DNA of 19,812 nucleotides from an uncultured Bacteroidota bacterium (GTDB lineage Bacteria; Bacteroidota; Bacteroidia; Chitinophagales; Chitinophagaceae): contig CAMLGR010000088.1 in assembly GCA_946479615.1 (NCBI GenBank), positions 1-19,812 on the forward strand. The letters are read 5' to 3'. Position 1 is the stretch's first letter, and each line of letters opens with the position of its first letter. A model generated the notes under the pieces. It saw nothing but the letters and a program-made list of their open reading frames with translations. It was not told the origin of the DNA and ran no database searches. Positions 1-7,421 of the stretch are shown piece by piece. The position numbers were made by a program, and so were the translations under genes.

Positions 1-75
1 TACCGGAAAACCCCGTAAAAGGGGAATAAACCCGCATTTTACACAATAAGCCTCTGGATCAGGCGTTTCTATAAC

Positions 76-113
76 GGACATTTTTATCACTGGACATCTC
101 ATATTTTGGACAT
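76..113. repeat. Three GGACAT direct repeats at a 16-base period
   Basis: The hexamer GGACAT occurs at 76-81, 92-97 and 108-113, exactly 16 bases apart each time, directly upstream of the small gene at 127. The bases between copies are AT-rich and not conserved. Regularly spaced short direct repeats before a start codon can be an operator for a multimeric regulator, but 16 bases is about one and a half helical turns, so neighbouring copies would lie on opposite faces of the DNA. The repeats are seen directly; the regulatory role is a guess. Confidence 0.4.
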
Positions 114-126
114 TAACTGTTTGCTA

Positions 127-360
127 ATGACAAACTTTACACCTGAGAATCTTTTACAATATTTGTATAAAGAGACCTCTCCTGAACAGACCGCAGCTAT
201 TGCGGAAGCTTTAAAGCATGATTGGACTTTACGCGAAAAATTCGATGTTCTTAGAGCTTCAATGGACAGGCTCGACAAGATCCGGGAAACACCCCGCACC
301 GAAGTCGTCCTGAACGTACTGAATTATGCCCGTGAAAAATGGGCAGAAGAAGTGCAATAG
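127..360 (+). CDS. Small acidic helical protein of unknown function (77 aa)
   Basis: I do not recognise a named family. The ATG at 127 is preferred over an in-frame TTG at 106, because the TTG sits next to the last GGACAT repeat and would add seven residues unlike the rest. The 77-residue product has no signal peptide or membrane segment and looks entirely helical. It starts with a short segment (NLLQYLYKETS) followed by an EQTAAIAEALKHDW stretch and a basic/acidic helix. This resembles the N-terminal cytoplasmic part of Bacteroidota anti-sigma-factor-like proteins (a short helix bundle without zinc ligands), but the likeness is loose. A hairpin terminator follows 34 bases after the stop, so it is probably transcribed alone. 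The gene is likely real: codon use matches its neighbours and it ends cleanly before the terminator. Confidence 0.7.
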   Translation: MTNFTPENLLQYLYKETSPEQTAAIAEALKHDWTLREKFDVLRASMDRLDKIRETPRTEVVLNVLNYAREKWAEEVQ

Positions 361-393
361 TCTTCGTTACCAACTGTAGTTAAAAAAATTATC

Positions 394-417
394 AGCATCC
401 CTTGTGGATGCTTTTTT
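394..417 (+). terminator. Intrinsic terminator after the 77-aa gene
   Basis: A perfect GCATCC/GGATGC stem (395-400 and 406-411, extended by one A-T pair) with loop CTTGT is followed by six T residues (412-417). It lies 34 bases after the stop of the upstream gene. It overlaps the upstream end of the longest open frame of the endonuclease III gene, which argues for the shorter nth start at 500. Confidence 0.8.
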
Positions 418-499
418 ATGTTTGGTTTCACGCGGCAGGCGTAGCATGAAACTCTTCTTTGAGAAACTTACAGTTCATACTTTCGTGTACTATTTTAAT

Positions 500-1153
500 A
501 TGACCCGCAAAGAACGTTACCAATTCGTCATTACTTATTTCCAGGAAAACATACCGGAAGCAGAAACAGAACTGATCTATGACGATCCTTACCAGTTGCT
601 CGTAGCTGTTATATTATCTGCTCAATGCACTGATAAACGCGTTAACCTTACCACGCCTGCCATCTTTAAAAAATACCCCGATGTCTATGCATTGAGCAAA
701 ACCAATTTTGATGCTCTCTTTCCTTTTATCAAAAGCATCTCCTATCCCAACAATAAGACTAAACATCTTATTGGTATGGCGCAAAAAGTAGTGAGCGATT
801 TCGATGGTAAAATACCAATGACGGTAGACGAACTCATTCAATTACCCGGCGTAGGGCGCAAGACCGCAAATGTGATCACATCGGTCATAGATAGTCAACC
901 CAATATGGCGGTGGATACCCATGTGTTCCGTGTCAGCCGTCGTATTGGCCTGGTACCGCAAACTGCTTCTACCCCACTGGCTGTAGAAAAAGAACTTTTA
1001 AAAAATATTCCGGAAGAACTCGTTCACAAAGCACATCATTGGCTGATTTTGCATGGACGATACACCTGCGTCGCCAGAAATCCTCATTGCGAACGGTGTG
1101 GAATACGCCCCGTTTGTCTTTATTTTCACAAAACAAAGAATGTTTTTCCCTGA
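500..1153 (+). CDS. nth: Endonuclease III (DNA glycosylase/AP lyase)
   Basis: Base-excision repair enzyme that removes oxidised pyrimidines and cuts the strand by beta-elimination. From the ATG at 500 the product has 217 residues, close to the roughly 211 of E. coli Nth. The helix-hairpin-helix motif LPGVGRKTA is at 115-123, with the expected catalytic lysine at K121; the catalytic aspartate is D139 in VDTHVFRVSRR. The C-terminal [4Fe-4S] ligands are C190, C197, C200 and C206 with the family spacing C-X6-C-X2-C-X5-C. The open frame extends upstream to 404, but that extension lies over the preceding terminator and matches nothing in the family, so 500 is preferred. No key residue is missing. 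The gene appears to be monocistronic or followed by the barrel gene 65 bases downstream. Confidence 0.95.
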   Translation: MTRKERYQFVITYFQENIPEAETELIYDDPYQLLVAVILSAQCTDKRVNLTTPAIFKKYPDVYALSKTNFDALFPFIKSISYPNNKTKHLIGMAQKVVSDFDGKIPMTVDELIQLPGVGRKTANVITSVIDSQPNMAVDTHVFRVSRRIGLVPQTASTPLAVEKELLKNIPEELVHKAHHWLILHGRYTCVARNPHCERCGIRPVCLYFHKTKNVFP

Positions 1154-1218
1154 TCTTTTTTCATAGCTGTATTTAAATTGCCCGTCTCCCCGTCAGTGTA
1201 ATTTTTAAATCAGCGAAT

Positions 1219-2139
1219 ATGAAAAAGACGATGGGAGGTATGGCATTGATGATTGCCTGCCTGTTTATAACAATGCATTCTTCAGCGCAATACTATTTCT
1301 ATAATAACAACTACTATGCGACCGATTGGGTAATGGAAACCGGCGCTTCCGCCGGGGCCATGAACAGCCTGACCGATCTTGGTGGCCGTAAAGGCGCCGG
1401 CAAAGGTTTTATTAAAGATCTTAACGGGAAAGTTACCAGACCGTGTTTCAGCATGTATGTTGTGGCGATGTATAAAGAAGCTCTTGGTGTACGGCTTGAA
1501 TTCACCACCGGTCATATCCGTTCCGCTGATGCCCTATTGAAAAAAACCGATCCCAATCCCGGTGGACGGTATGGTCGCAACCTTAGCTTCCGATCCTATA
1601 TCCACGATCTGCAACTGGCCGCCGAGATACATCCATTGTTCTTTAAATTGTATGAAGAAGATAAAGCACCGTATTGGTCACCATATATTATCACCGGGAT
1701 CAGTGTATTCCGCTTTGAACCTTCTGCTCTTTTAAATGGTCATTGGTACAAATTGCGTCCCTTACGACTGGAAGGACAGGGTTTTGCCGAATATGCCTCA
1801 CACAAAATGTACCACCTGGTGCAGCCGGCTATTCCCTGCGGAATAGGAATAAAATATGAAGCTGGCGCATCTTTGTTTATACGCCTGGAGATCATTCATC
1901 GCATTCTTTTCACCGATTATCTTGACGATGTAAGCCGCACGTATATAAATGCCGGCTTGTTTGATCGCTATCTCAGTATAGAACAGGCCGGTATTGCCAG
2001 GCAATTATACAGTCGCATGGAAGAACTGCAACCCAGTTATAAGATCACGGAAGGGATGCGGCGGGGAAATGAAAAAGATAATGACGCCTTTCTTAGTGCG
2101 CAGTTGAAAGTTGGTTGGGTGATACGGTATAGGAGATAG
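1219..2139 (+). CDS. Secreted outer-membrane beta-barrel protein, DUF6089-like
   Basis: The 306-residue product begins with a Sec signal peptide (MKKTMGGMALMIACLFITM), probably cut after SSAQ near residue 23. The mature part alternates aromatic and polar residues as in small outer-membrane barrels. A conserved-looking block near residues 210-240 (GIGIKYEAG, then FTDYLDDVSRTYIN) matches what I recall of the DUF6089 outer-membrane family of Bacteroidota. It ends in basic residues after a VGWVIRYRR strand. The exact role is unknown; proteins of this type are usually treated as porin-like or structural. It follows nth by 65 bases on the same strand. Family assignment is moderately sure; secretion and barrel fold are more certain. 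Confidence 0.8.
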   Translation: MKKTMGGMALMIACLFITMHSSAQYYFYNNNYYATDWVMETGASAGAMNSLTDLGGRKGAGKGFIKDLNGKVTRPCFSMYVVAMYKEALGVRLEFTTGHIRSADALLKKTDPNPGGRYGRNLSFRSYIHDLQLAAEIHPLFFKLYEEDKAPYWSPYIITGISVFRFEPSALLNGHWYKLRPLRLEGQGFAEYASHKMYHLVQPAIPCGIGIKYEAGASLFIRLEIIHRILFTDYLDDVSRTYINAGLFDRYLSIEQAGIARQLYSRMEELQPSYKITEGMRRGNEKDNDAFLSAQLKVGWVIRYRR

Positions 2140-2310
2140 AATATGCAGGAAGAATGGAACACGGATAGAAGTGGATGGATGGATGATAAGTGGATATGAA
2201 GCTACTTATTTTTAAGAATGTTTGTCTACAGTTTTCAAACCTGCATTGCCTTTTCAACATGGTATTCACGCATGGTTAGCCCTGAAATTTGCTCACCGTT
2301 TACCTGATTT

Positions 2311-2338
2311 TTTGCCCACGGTTAAAACCATGGGCAAA
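2311..2338. repeat. Imperfect palindrome in the convergent spacer
   Basis: Arms TTTGCCCACGGTT (2311-2323) and AACCATGGGCAAA (2326-2338) pair over 13 bases with a single G-T/C-A position. No T-run follows on either strand, so it is not a standard terminator. It sits between two convergent gene ends (2139 and 2403) and could be a REP-like element or a bidirectional transcription stop. The rest of the 263-base spacer holds nothing I recognise except a short GGAT-rich stretch near 2171-2185. Confidence 0.45.
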
Positions 2339-2402
2339 TATCATCTTCAATAGCAGAAAGAAATTAAAGGTCATGTATATCTATCCCTGTTTTACTCTTT
2401 CC

Positions 2403-3176
2403 TTACCGTAACAAAACAGAAATCCCACCATATAATCCTGCCTGCACTTCTTTATAATAATCATTCTGTTTTACAGTATTGTATTTGAACTGCGCACCGA
2501 TCACAGCATTCAGACGTGTTCCCATCTGTTTTTTAAAACTAAGGTTGGAAGAAACAGACTGCCGGTTTTTCCAGGAAATAAAGAACAAATTACTGTAACT
2601 GTCATATAGCAATCCGGTTGTCGTATTATGCCAGGAATCTTTCTCCAGCGGTCGTGAAGACAAGCCTATAACAGGTACCATTATGTCCCAGGTTATTTTA
2701 CCCGCACCATAATCATACACCAGCGAATGATATAAAGAAAGGTCATTAAAACTGGTCCAGCTTTGACGGCTGTCCTCCTTATCACTGGCTTTAACAAAAG
2801 AAGGATTCGCTGATAAACTATATCCCCAATAACTGTTCAGGCGGCCATTTCCGGCTTTCAACAATGAAAATCCCTGTGATAATCTTAGTTCAACAGAATG
2901 ACTTTTTACTTCTGTAAGACTATTTGATAAGGTACCAGTGCTGGCATTGAAGGAAACAACTGATTTTTTTGCCCGGGTTGATTTTATAAAATTATACTCT
3001 GCTCCTGCCGTGCCGCCCGTTACCGGGTAGGATAAAATAAATCCATCTGTCAATCTTTTGTAAGAAGTATTGATGGTAATATTACTTTCACGAATGGCCC
3101 TGGTTTGTGCTATTGTTTCATTCGTGCTAATTGTTACAAATAAAACAGCAATGATCAGCAGTTTCATATTGGTCAT
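2403..3176 (-). CDS. Predicted secreted beta-barrel protein of unknown function
   Basis: Last gene of the minus-strand operon, beginning 11 bases after the FadL-like gene ends. The 257-residue product opens with a signal peptide (MTNMKLLIIAVLFVTIS, cleavage probably after ETIAQ near residue 24); an alternative ATG three codons in would give the same mature protein. The mature part is rich in short alternating strands such as SVELRLSQGFSLL and NLFFISWKNRQ, and it ends in GGISVLLR, a typical closing strand of an outer-membrane barrel. I recognise no named family. Its place after a FadL-like barrel and a DUF4270 lipoprotein suggests that the three act together at the outer membrane. Barrel architecture is inferred from strand pattern only. 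Confidence 0.75.
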   Translation of the reverse strand: MTNMKLLIIAVLFVTISTNETIAQTRAIRESNITINTSYKRLTDGFILSYPVTGGTAGAEYNFIKSTRAKKSVVSFNASTGTLSNSLTEVKSHSVELRLSQGFSLLKAGNGRLNSYWGYSLSANPSFVKASDKEDSRQSWTSFNDLSLYHSLVYDYGAGKITWDIMVPVIGLSSRPLEKDSWHNTTTGLLYDSYSNLFFISWKNRQSVSSNLSFKKQMGTRLNAVIGAQFKYNTVKQNDYYKEVQAGLYGGISVLLR

Positions 3177-3187
3177 TTTTTATCAGG

Positions 3188-4453
3188 TCAATTATATTTC
3201 CGGCCCTTGCTCATTAAAAAATCACTGTAACTGAGGTTAAGTGTAAAGCCGATATATGCTTCTTTAATGAGTTTTACTTTTTCCGTGCCCCTTACTCCTG
3301 CATCCAGCGAAAGCGAATACAATAGCCCGTTCCCGATAGCCCCACCCATGCCACCGGTTATGCCATACTCATTGATAGGTGTATTCCGTATCTGTAAATA
3401 AGACCTGTCGTAGTATAATCCCAGTTGGAAAAATTTACGTTCTACCTGCTGGTTCTGGTATGCTTTTGTTTTGGAAAATTCCGCGCCTGCCGATACACGA
3501 TGACTGTTGATCAGTTGCCAGCCTTGCTCCTTTACACCCAACGATGACCAATCTTCGAACGTATAATCTGCGACATACGTCGTTTTATTATCGTGTTTGA
3601 TCGCAATCCCTCCAGCTATCGTGCGCGGAAGTGAAAGATGATCCCGTAACAATTGATTTTCTTTCAGTACGGAAGTGCCATTTTCAGTAACCGTCGTTGT
3701 GCGATCCGTATCAAATTTTGTTTTGGGCACATACCGGCCGCCGACTGATATACTCCAGTGCTTATTTAATGTTTTGTCATAAATGATACCACCCTGGAAA
3801 CGGAATTTGCCAATATAATCCTGTGTGCCGGTACTGATCACCGATTGCAACACTTCATCGCTCAATATTTCCGATTGATTGATGGAACCCGCAATGATCG
3901 ATGATTTCACCCCGATAGAAAGATGCTTGCCTAGGGAAACAGCATTGGTCCAGTAGTATTCATTGATACTGCCATCACCTTCATACTGTGTATCATAAAT
4001 ACTGTTCGCGCCTTCGATCGTTTTGGTGCCGCTTAATTTATAGTTGATATTACTGAATTGTCCCATGCCGATACTGCTGGCCCAGAAACTATTGATCTTG
4101 ACAGCCAGTGCGAGCCTTTTGATCCACATATCTTTATTCTTGCTATTGACGGCGGTGATCGGATCACCGGAAAAAGATGAACTTCTCCCGGTTACTGATA
4201 CCTGTGCCGAAAAAAAACTTCTTGGCAATCCTGCAATGCCGGCCGGGTTATTATCGATCAAATACCCGGATGATTTTAATGCCAGGCCTGTACCTGCCAT
4301 TCCACTGGTACGGTTGTATACTCTTTTATCAATATCACCAATACCATAAATCGAATACGGATCATTCATATTCTGTGCGTACAGCACCAGCCCGATCACC
4401 TGCATCGCAATAAGGCAAACGAATCTTTTTTTAAGACGGTAAAAAAAATACAT
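3188..4453 (-). CDS. FadL/OmpP1-like outer-membrane protein
   Basis: The 421-residue product has a basic N-terminus and hydrophobic signal segment (residues 1-26, ending VLYAQ). It then shows the sequence DPYSIYGIGD followed by GMAGTGLALKSSGY and NNPAGIAGLP. That arrangement (ordered start, GMAGTG, then NPAG) is how Bacteroidota members of the FadL/OmpP1 hydrophobic-compound transporter superfamily begin; in FadL itself this region forms the hatch. The remainder alternates strands typical of a 14-stranded barrel. The substrate cannot be read from sequence, and many Bacteroidota members have no known one. It starts only 2 bases after the DUF4270 stop, so the two are almost certainly co-transcribed and may be translationally coupled. 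Confidence 0.8.
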   Translation of the reverse strand: MYFFYRLKKRFVCLIAMQVIGLVLYAQNMNDPYSIYGIGDIDKRVYNRTSGMAGTGLALKSSGYLIDNNPAGIAGLPRSFFSAQVSVTGRSSSFSGDPITAVNSKNKDMWIKRLALAVKINSFWASSIGMGQFSNINYKLSGTKTIEGANSIYDTQYEGDGSINEYYWTNAVSLGKHLSIGVKSSIIAGSINQSEILSDEVLQSVISTGTQDYIGKFRFQGGIIYDKTLNKHWSISVGGRYVPKTKFDTDRTTTVTENGTSVLKENQLLRDHLSLPRTIAGGIAIKHDNKTTYVADYTFEDWSSLGVKEQGWQLINSHRVSAGAEFSKTKAYQNQQVERKFFQLGLYYDRSYLQIRNTPINEYGITGGMGGAIGNGLLYSLSLDAGVRGTEKVKLIKEAYIGFTLNLSYSDFLMSKGRKYN

Positions 4454-4455
4454 AC

Positions 4456-5784
4456 TTATTGATTGATGATTAAGACAGATAGTTGAAGCTGCGTAGTATA
4501 GTTGGCGCCGCCATTGGCTGATAAGATCAGGCGGGTGACTTCAGCATCAGATTCGCCGGAAGGATTGATCAGGAATAATCCTTTATCATTATTACCCGTT
4601 TCCTGCAATAACCCATTAACATAAGAAGTAACATTGAACCGGTAATAATTATTTAATCCAAATACATCATCAAAAACAGGGTATGCTGTATTTACATTCC
4701 CACCTGATGAATCCGGAAGGCTGCCCGTATTCAAACTGGTAGCATCAGTAGTTGCCAGCGTTAATTTATCCGGCAACCGATACCCATACCGGTCGAATGA
4801 TTGATAAGCGGGTTTCACAAACAGCTCTGCTTTTATCAGCCGCACAAAACTACCCGCAGATAAGATCGTTTTCAGTGTAGGGAAGGTCAGTTTCAATTGC
4901 AACCCCGTAGCAGGTTGCGAAAACGCCAGGTTATTTGTTTTGCTGACGGGAATATCCGTCAATAAATTATTACCCGGCACAAGTCCTGTTCCTGACCTGT
5001 TGGTGAGTATCTGGTTAAACGAATAACTATTGGACAAGGAAAGGAAATCGGTATAGCTTCGTTGCAGGAAGGGAATGGTTGTATGATAATGCACCCGCAG
5101 AATGGTTTGCCCGGCTGCGCCATCTACTCCATATATTGCCGATGTATCGGTAGCACCGGTTGAAATACAGATACCTTTGAAATAGTTTAAAAAATTATCG
5201 GTACTGTTTATATCCGCACTGTTCTCCTTCAATTTTGGAAATAGTTCTCTTCCCTTTGTATCATCCAATCGCAGCAGAATAGAATCCTCCCCGGTTGGCC
5301 GCAGCTTTTTGGTAATGCTGCCTAATGGCGTTGGTTTTACAGGCGCACTACTCGTATTATATAATTGATTGCCGTAACTAAGTGTGATCACATCTGCCAG
5401 TTCATTGACAAGTATGGTTTGTGTGCGTGTTGTATCGCCGTAGGAATAATGATTCAACCGGATAAGCAAGGTCATGGAATCGTAAGTTGCTTCGTCGGGT
5501 ATGGTGGCAACAGTAACGGGTTTATCCATTTGCATAAATATTTTTCCGCCGACCCCACCCAGGAAAGGATCTTTATACTTACCCAACAGCCAGGAAGTTT
5601 TAGCACTGGTGACAAATGAATCTGTCAGAACGGTAGACAATTGCACCTCTACGGTATCTATATATGCCAGATGCGTGGCGCTGTTTTCAGGGATGGTACC
5701 AAATTCAATTGTATTACGCGTACAAGCTGTAAGAGCAGCCAGTACACTTATCATCATTAATAGCCGGGCAGAAGAAAAATACAT
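4456..5784 (-). CDS. DUF4270 family outer-membrane lipoprotein
   Basis: First gene of the minus-strand operon. The frame is open from 5829, but the ATG at 5784 gives a proper lipoprotein signal peptide (MYFSSARLLMMISVLAAL, lipobox LTAC with Cys21); the longer start would prepend 15 basic residues. The 442-residue product then carries the features I associate with DUF4270: an early TVEVQLSTVLTDSF segment, WLLGKYKDPFLGG, and a late segment ending in GGANYTTQLQLSVLIINQ. DUF4270 is a Bacteroidota family of unknown function, often lipidated. It is divergent from the Kelch/DUF4907/two-component operon, 250 bases away counted from this start. Family call is fairly confident; function is unknown. Confidence 0.8.
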   Translation of the reverse strand: MYFSSARLLMMISVLAALTACTRNTIEFGTIPENSATHLAYIDTVEVQLSTVLTDSFVTSAKTSWLLGKYKDPFLGGVGGKIFMQMDKPVTVATIPDEATYDSMTLLIRLNHYSYGDTTRTQTILVNELADVITLSYGNQLYNTSSAPVKPTPLGSITKKLRPTGEDSILLRLDDTKGRELFPKLKENSADINSTDNFLNYFKGICISTGATDTSAIYGVDGAAGQTILRVHYHTTIPFLQRSYTDFLSLSNSYSFNQILTNRSGTGLVPGNNLLTDIPVSKTNNLAFSQPATGLQLKLTFPTLKTILSAGSFVRLIKAELFVKPAYQSFDRYGYRLPDKLTLATTDATSLNTGSLPDSSGGNVNTAYPVFDDVFGLNNYYRFNVTSYVNGLLQETGNNDKGLFLINPSGESDAEVTRLILSANGGANYTTQLQLSVLIINQ

Positions 5785-5976
5785 GGTAACTATTTTCTGC
5801 CGCAATTTATTCCTGCCTGCAGGCGACAAATTGTTATAGTCTATAAACGACGGTGATTAATCTGCGAATTCATATCCTGCACAGACCAATGCTTTTTTGC
5901 CTGGTTTTTTAACGGGAAATGTCTTTTACAGATGTTATAGATTAAAAGCAGGGATTTGTCTATTGAAACGGCCTGT

Positions 5977-5994
5977 CTATCTATTTTAAGATAG
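5977..5994. promoter_or_regulatory. Small inverted repeat upstream of the Kelch lipoprotein operon
   Basis: CTATCT (5977-5982) and AGATAG (5989-5994) form a perfect 6-base inverted repeat around a 6-base AT spacer, 40 bases before the Kelch gene start. It overlaps a weak TAnnCTTG-like element (5992-5999) with no clear -33 partner. It may be an operator or part of the promoter of the plus-strand operon; a repeat this short can arise by chance. Confidence 0.25.
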
Positions 5995-6034
5995 TCTTGG
6001 GGCAAAGGGCGGATATTTTTATAAAAAATTTCTA

Positions 6035-7072
6035 ATGAGAAAAGTACACGCATACCTGGTTGGAGGTTCACTTATCATTTCTTCTCTTTTTATTTCGCAG
6101 GGTTGTACCAAGAGTACAGATTCGGATGATGACCTGATCGGTAACTGGCAAAAATCAAATGACTTTGGTGGTGATCCCCGCAGTGAAGCGGTATGTTTTA
6201 CCATTGGCGAAAATGCGTATGTAACTACCGGCGCTTCCAGCAGCACCCGTTATAAGGATATCTGGGAATATAACACTACCAGGAAGTACTGGACCCAAAT
6301 GGCCGATATGCCCGGCGTAGCGCGTAATGCCGCTGTTGCTTTTTCCATCGGTACCAAAGGATATATAGGAACCGGCTTTGACGGCATCAATGCACTGAAT
6401 GATTTTTATGAATTCGATCCTGCTGCCGTAGCGCCGGCTGCACAATGGACAAGAAAAGCCGACTTTACCGGTGAAGCAAGATACAGGGCTGTTGGTTTTG
6501 CAGTAAATAATAAAGGCTATATCGCTACAGGCTATACCGGCACCAAATCATTGAATAATATGTACCAGTATGATCCGGCTTCCGACACCTGGACCGGTAA
6601 AGCATCGGTAAGTGGTTCCAAACGTGCCGGCGCCATGTCATTTGTTATTGGCGGCAAAGCCTATATCTGTTCAGGCAGTGATAACAATGGAGAGATCCAG
6701 CAGGATCTGCAGATGTATGATCCGGGTACAGATACCTGGACGGAGAAAACCAAGATCTATAATTACTCTTCCGATACATACGATGATGATTATGGAAGCA
6801 TTCCCCGTCAGAACGGAGTTGCGTTTGTAATGGGTAATTATGTATACATCACCGGTGGCGACAATATCAGCGTGGTTAGTTCTACCTGGCAATACGATCC
6901 CTCCACGGACCGTTGGGCGGCGAAAACAGCTTTTGAAGGAAAAGAAAGAACAGGCGCTGTTGCTTTTACGCTGGATAACCGCGGATTTGTATTGACAGGC
7001 AGAAGCGGTTCGTCTACCTATGATAATATGTATGAATTCTTCCCAAATGCAGACAAAGTTGATGGCGACTAA
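6035..7072 (+). CDS. Kelch-type beta-propeller lipoprotein
   Basis: The 345-residue product starts with a lipoprotein signal peptide whose lipobox is SQGC (Cys24). The residues after the cysteine (TKSTDSDDD) are acidic, which in Bacteroidota is associated with export of lipoproteins to the cell surface. Six Kelch-like repeats follow. Each has a strand such as AVAFSIG, then a GYIGTG, AYVTTG or GYIATG turn, then a YEFDP or YDPxxDTW strand, giving a probable six-bladed propeller across roughly residues 38-340. Kelch propellers usually bind partners or glycans; no catalytic site of the galactose oxidase type is evident. The gene heads the plus-strand operon and overlaps the start of the DUF4907 gene by 11 bases, implying coupled translation. 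Confidence 0.88.
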   Translation: MRKVHAYLVGGSLIISSLFISQGCTKSTDSDDDLIGNWQKSNDFGGDPRSEAVCFTIGENAYVTTGASSSTRYKDIWEYNTTRKYWTQMADMPGVARNAAVAFSIGTKGYIGTGFDGINALNDFYEFDPAAVAPAAQWTRKADFTGEARYRAVGFAVNNKGYIATGYTGTKSLNNMYQYDPASDTWTGKASVSGSKRAGAMSFVIGGKAYICSGSDNNGEIQQDLQMYDPGTDTWTEKTKIYNYSSDTYDDDYGSIPRQNGVAFVMGNYVYITGGDNISVVSSTWQYDPSTDRWAAKTAFEGKERTGAVAFTLDNRGFVLTGRSGSSTYDNMYEFFPNADKVDGD

Positions 7073-7421
7073 AAAACATAATATTGTTGTTATCGCTGTT
7101 TCAGGACTTATTGCGATTATTCTGCTATTCATCCCCTGGAAAAGCCGTAATCCGCAACAATATGAAAAGAAGGTTTATAGGGTTACAGGTGGTTGGGGAT
7201 ATGATATCCTGGTGAATAAGCATATCTTTATTCATCAGGAATCTGTCCCTGTAGCCGCAACCGCGCATGCGTTTGTCACAAAGGAAGAGGCAACCCGCAT
7301 AGCTGATAAAGTACTGGAAAAACTGGAATCAGGCCATGCCCCTACACTTACCAAATCTGACCTGGAGACAATACTCCCGGTTACCACAATAGAAAATGGC
7401 CAATACCGACAAGATCAATAA
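7062..7421 (+). CDS. DUF4907 family membrane-anchored protein
   Basis: The 119-residue product has a basic start (MATKKHN), one membrane helix (about residues 8-26) and a soluble part expected in the periplasm. The block GGWGYDILVNKHIFIHQE (43-60), followed by AFVTKEEATRIADKVLEKL and then a TKSDL segment, matches what I remember of DUF4907, a small Bacteroidota family of unknown function. The ATG at 7062 is chosen over in-frame ATGs from 7020 onward, which lie deeper inside the Kelch gene and would add a non-conserved stretch. The gene overlaps the Kelch stop by 11 bases and the kinase start by 26 bases. This wedging between a surface propeller and a sensor kinase suggests a signalling accessory role, which is inference. 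Confidence 0.8.
   Translation: MATKKHNIVVIAVSGLIAIILLFIPWKSRNPQQYEKKVYRVTGGWGYDILVNKHIFIHQESVPVAATAHAFVTKEEATRIADKVLEKLESGHAPTLTKSDLETILPVTTIENGQYRQDQ

Noticed and set aside
11..24. CCCC/GGGG hairpin at the left edge as a minus-strand terminator
   Set aside because: The stem is only four pairs and the following T-run is short; no minus-strand gene lies to its right to be terminated.
106..126. TTG start for the first small gene
   Set aside because: It lies beside the third GGACAT repeat and adds only seven residues; the ATG at 127 is better.
404..499. N-terminal extension of endonuclease III by 32 residues
   Set aside because: It begins within the terminator hairpin of the previous gene and adds sequence absent from the family; the ATG at 500 gives normal length.
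6671..7132. 153-codon open frame on the minus strand opposite the Kelch gene
   Set aside because: It is an antisense shadow of a well-supported gene, with no family resemblance and biased composition.
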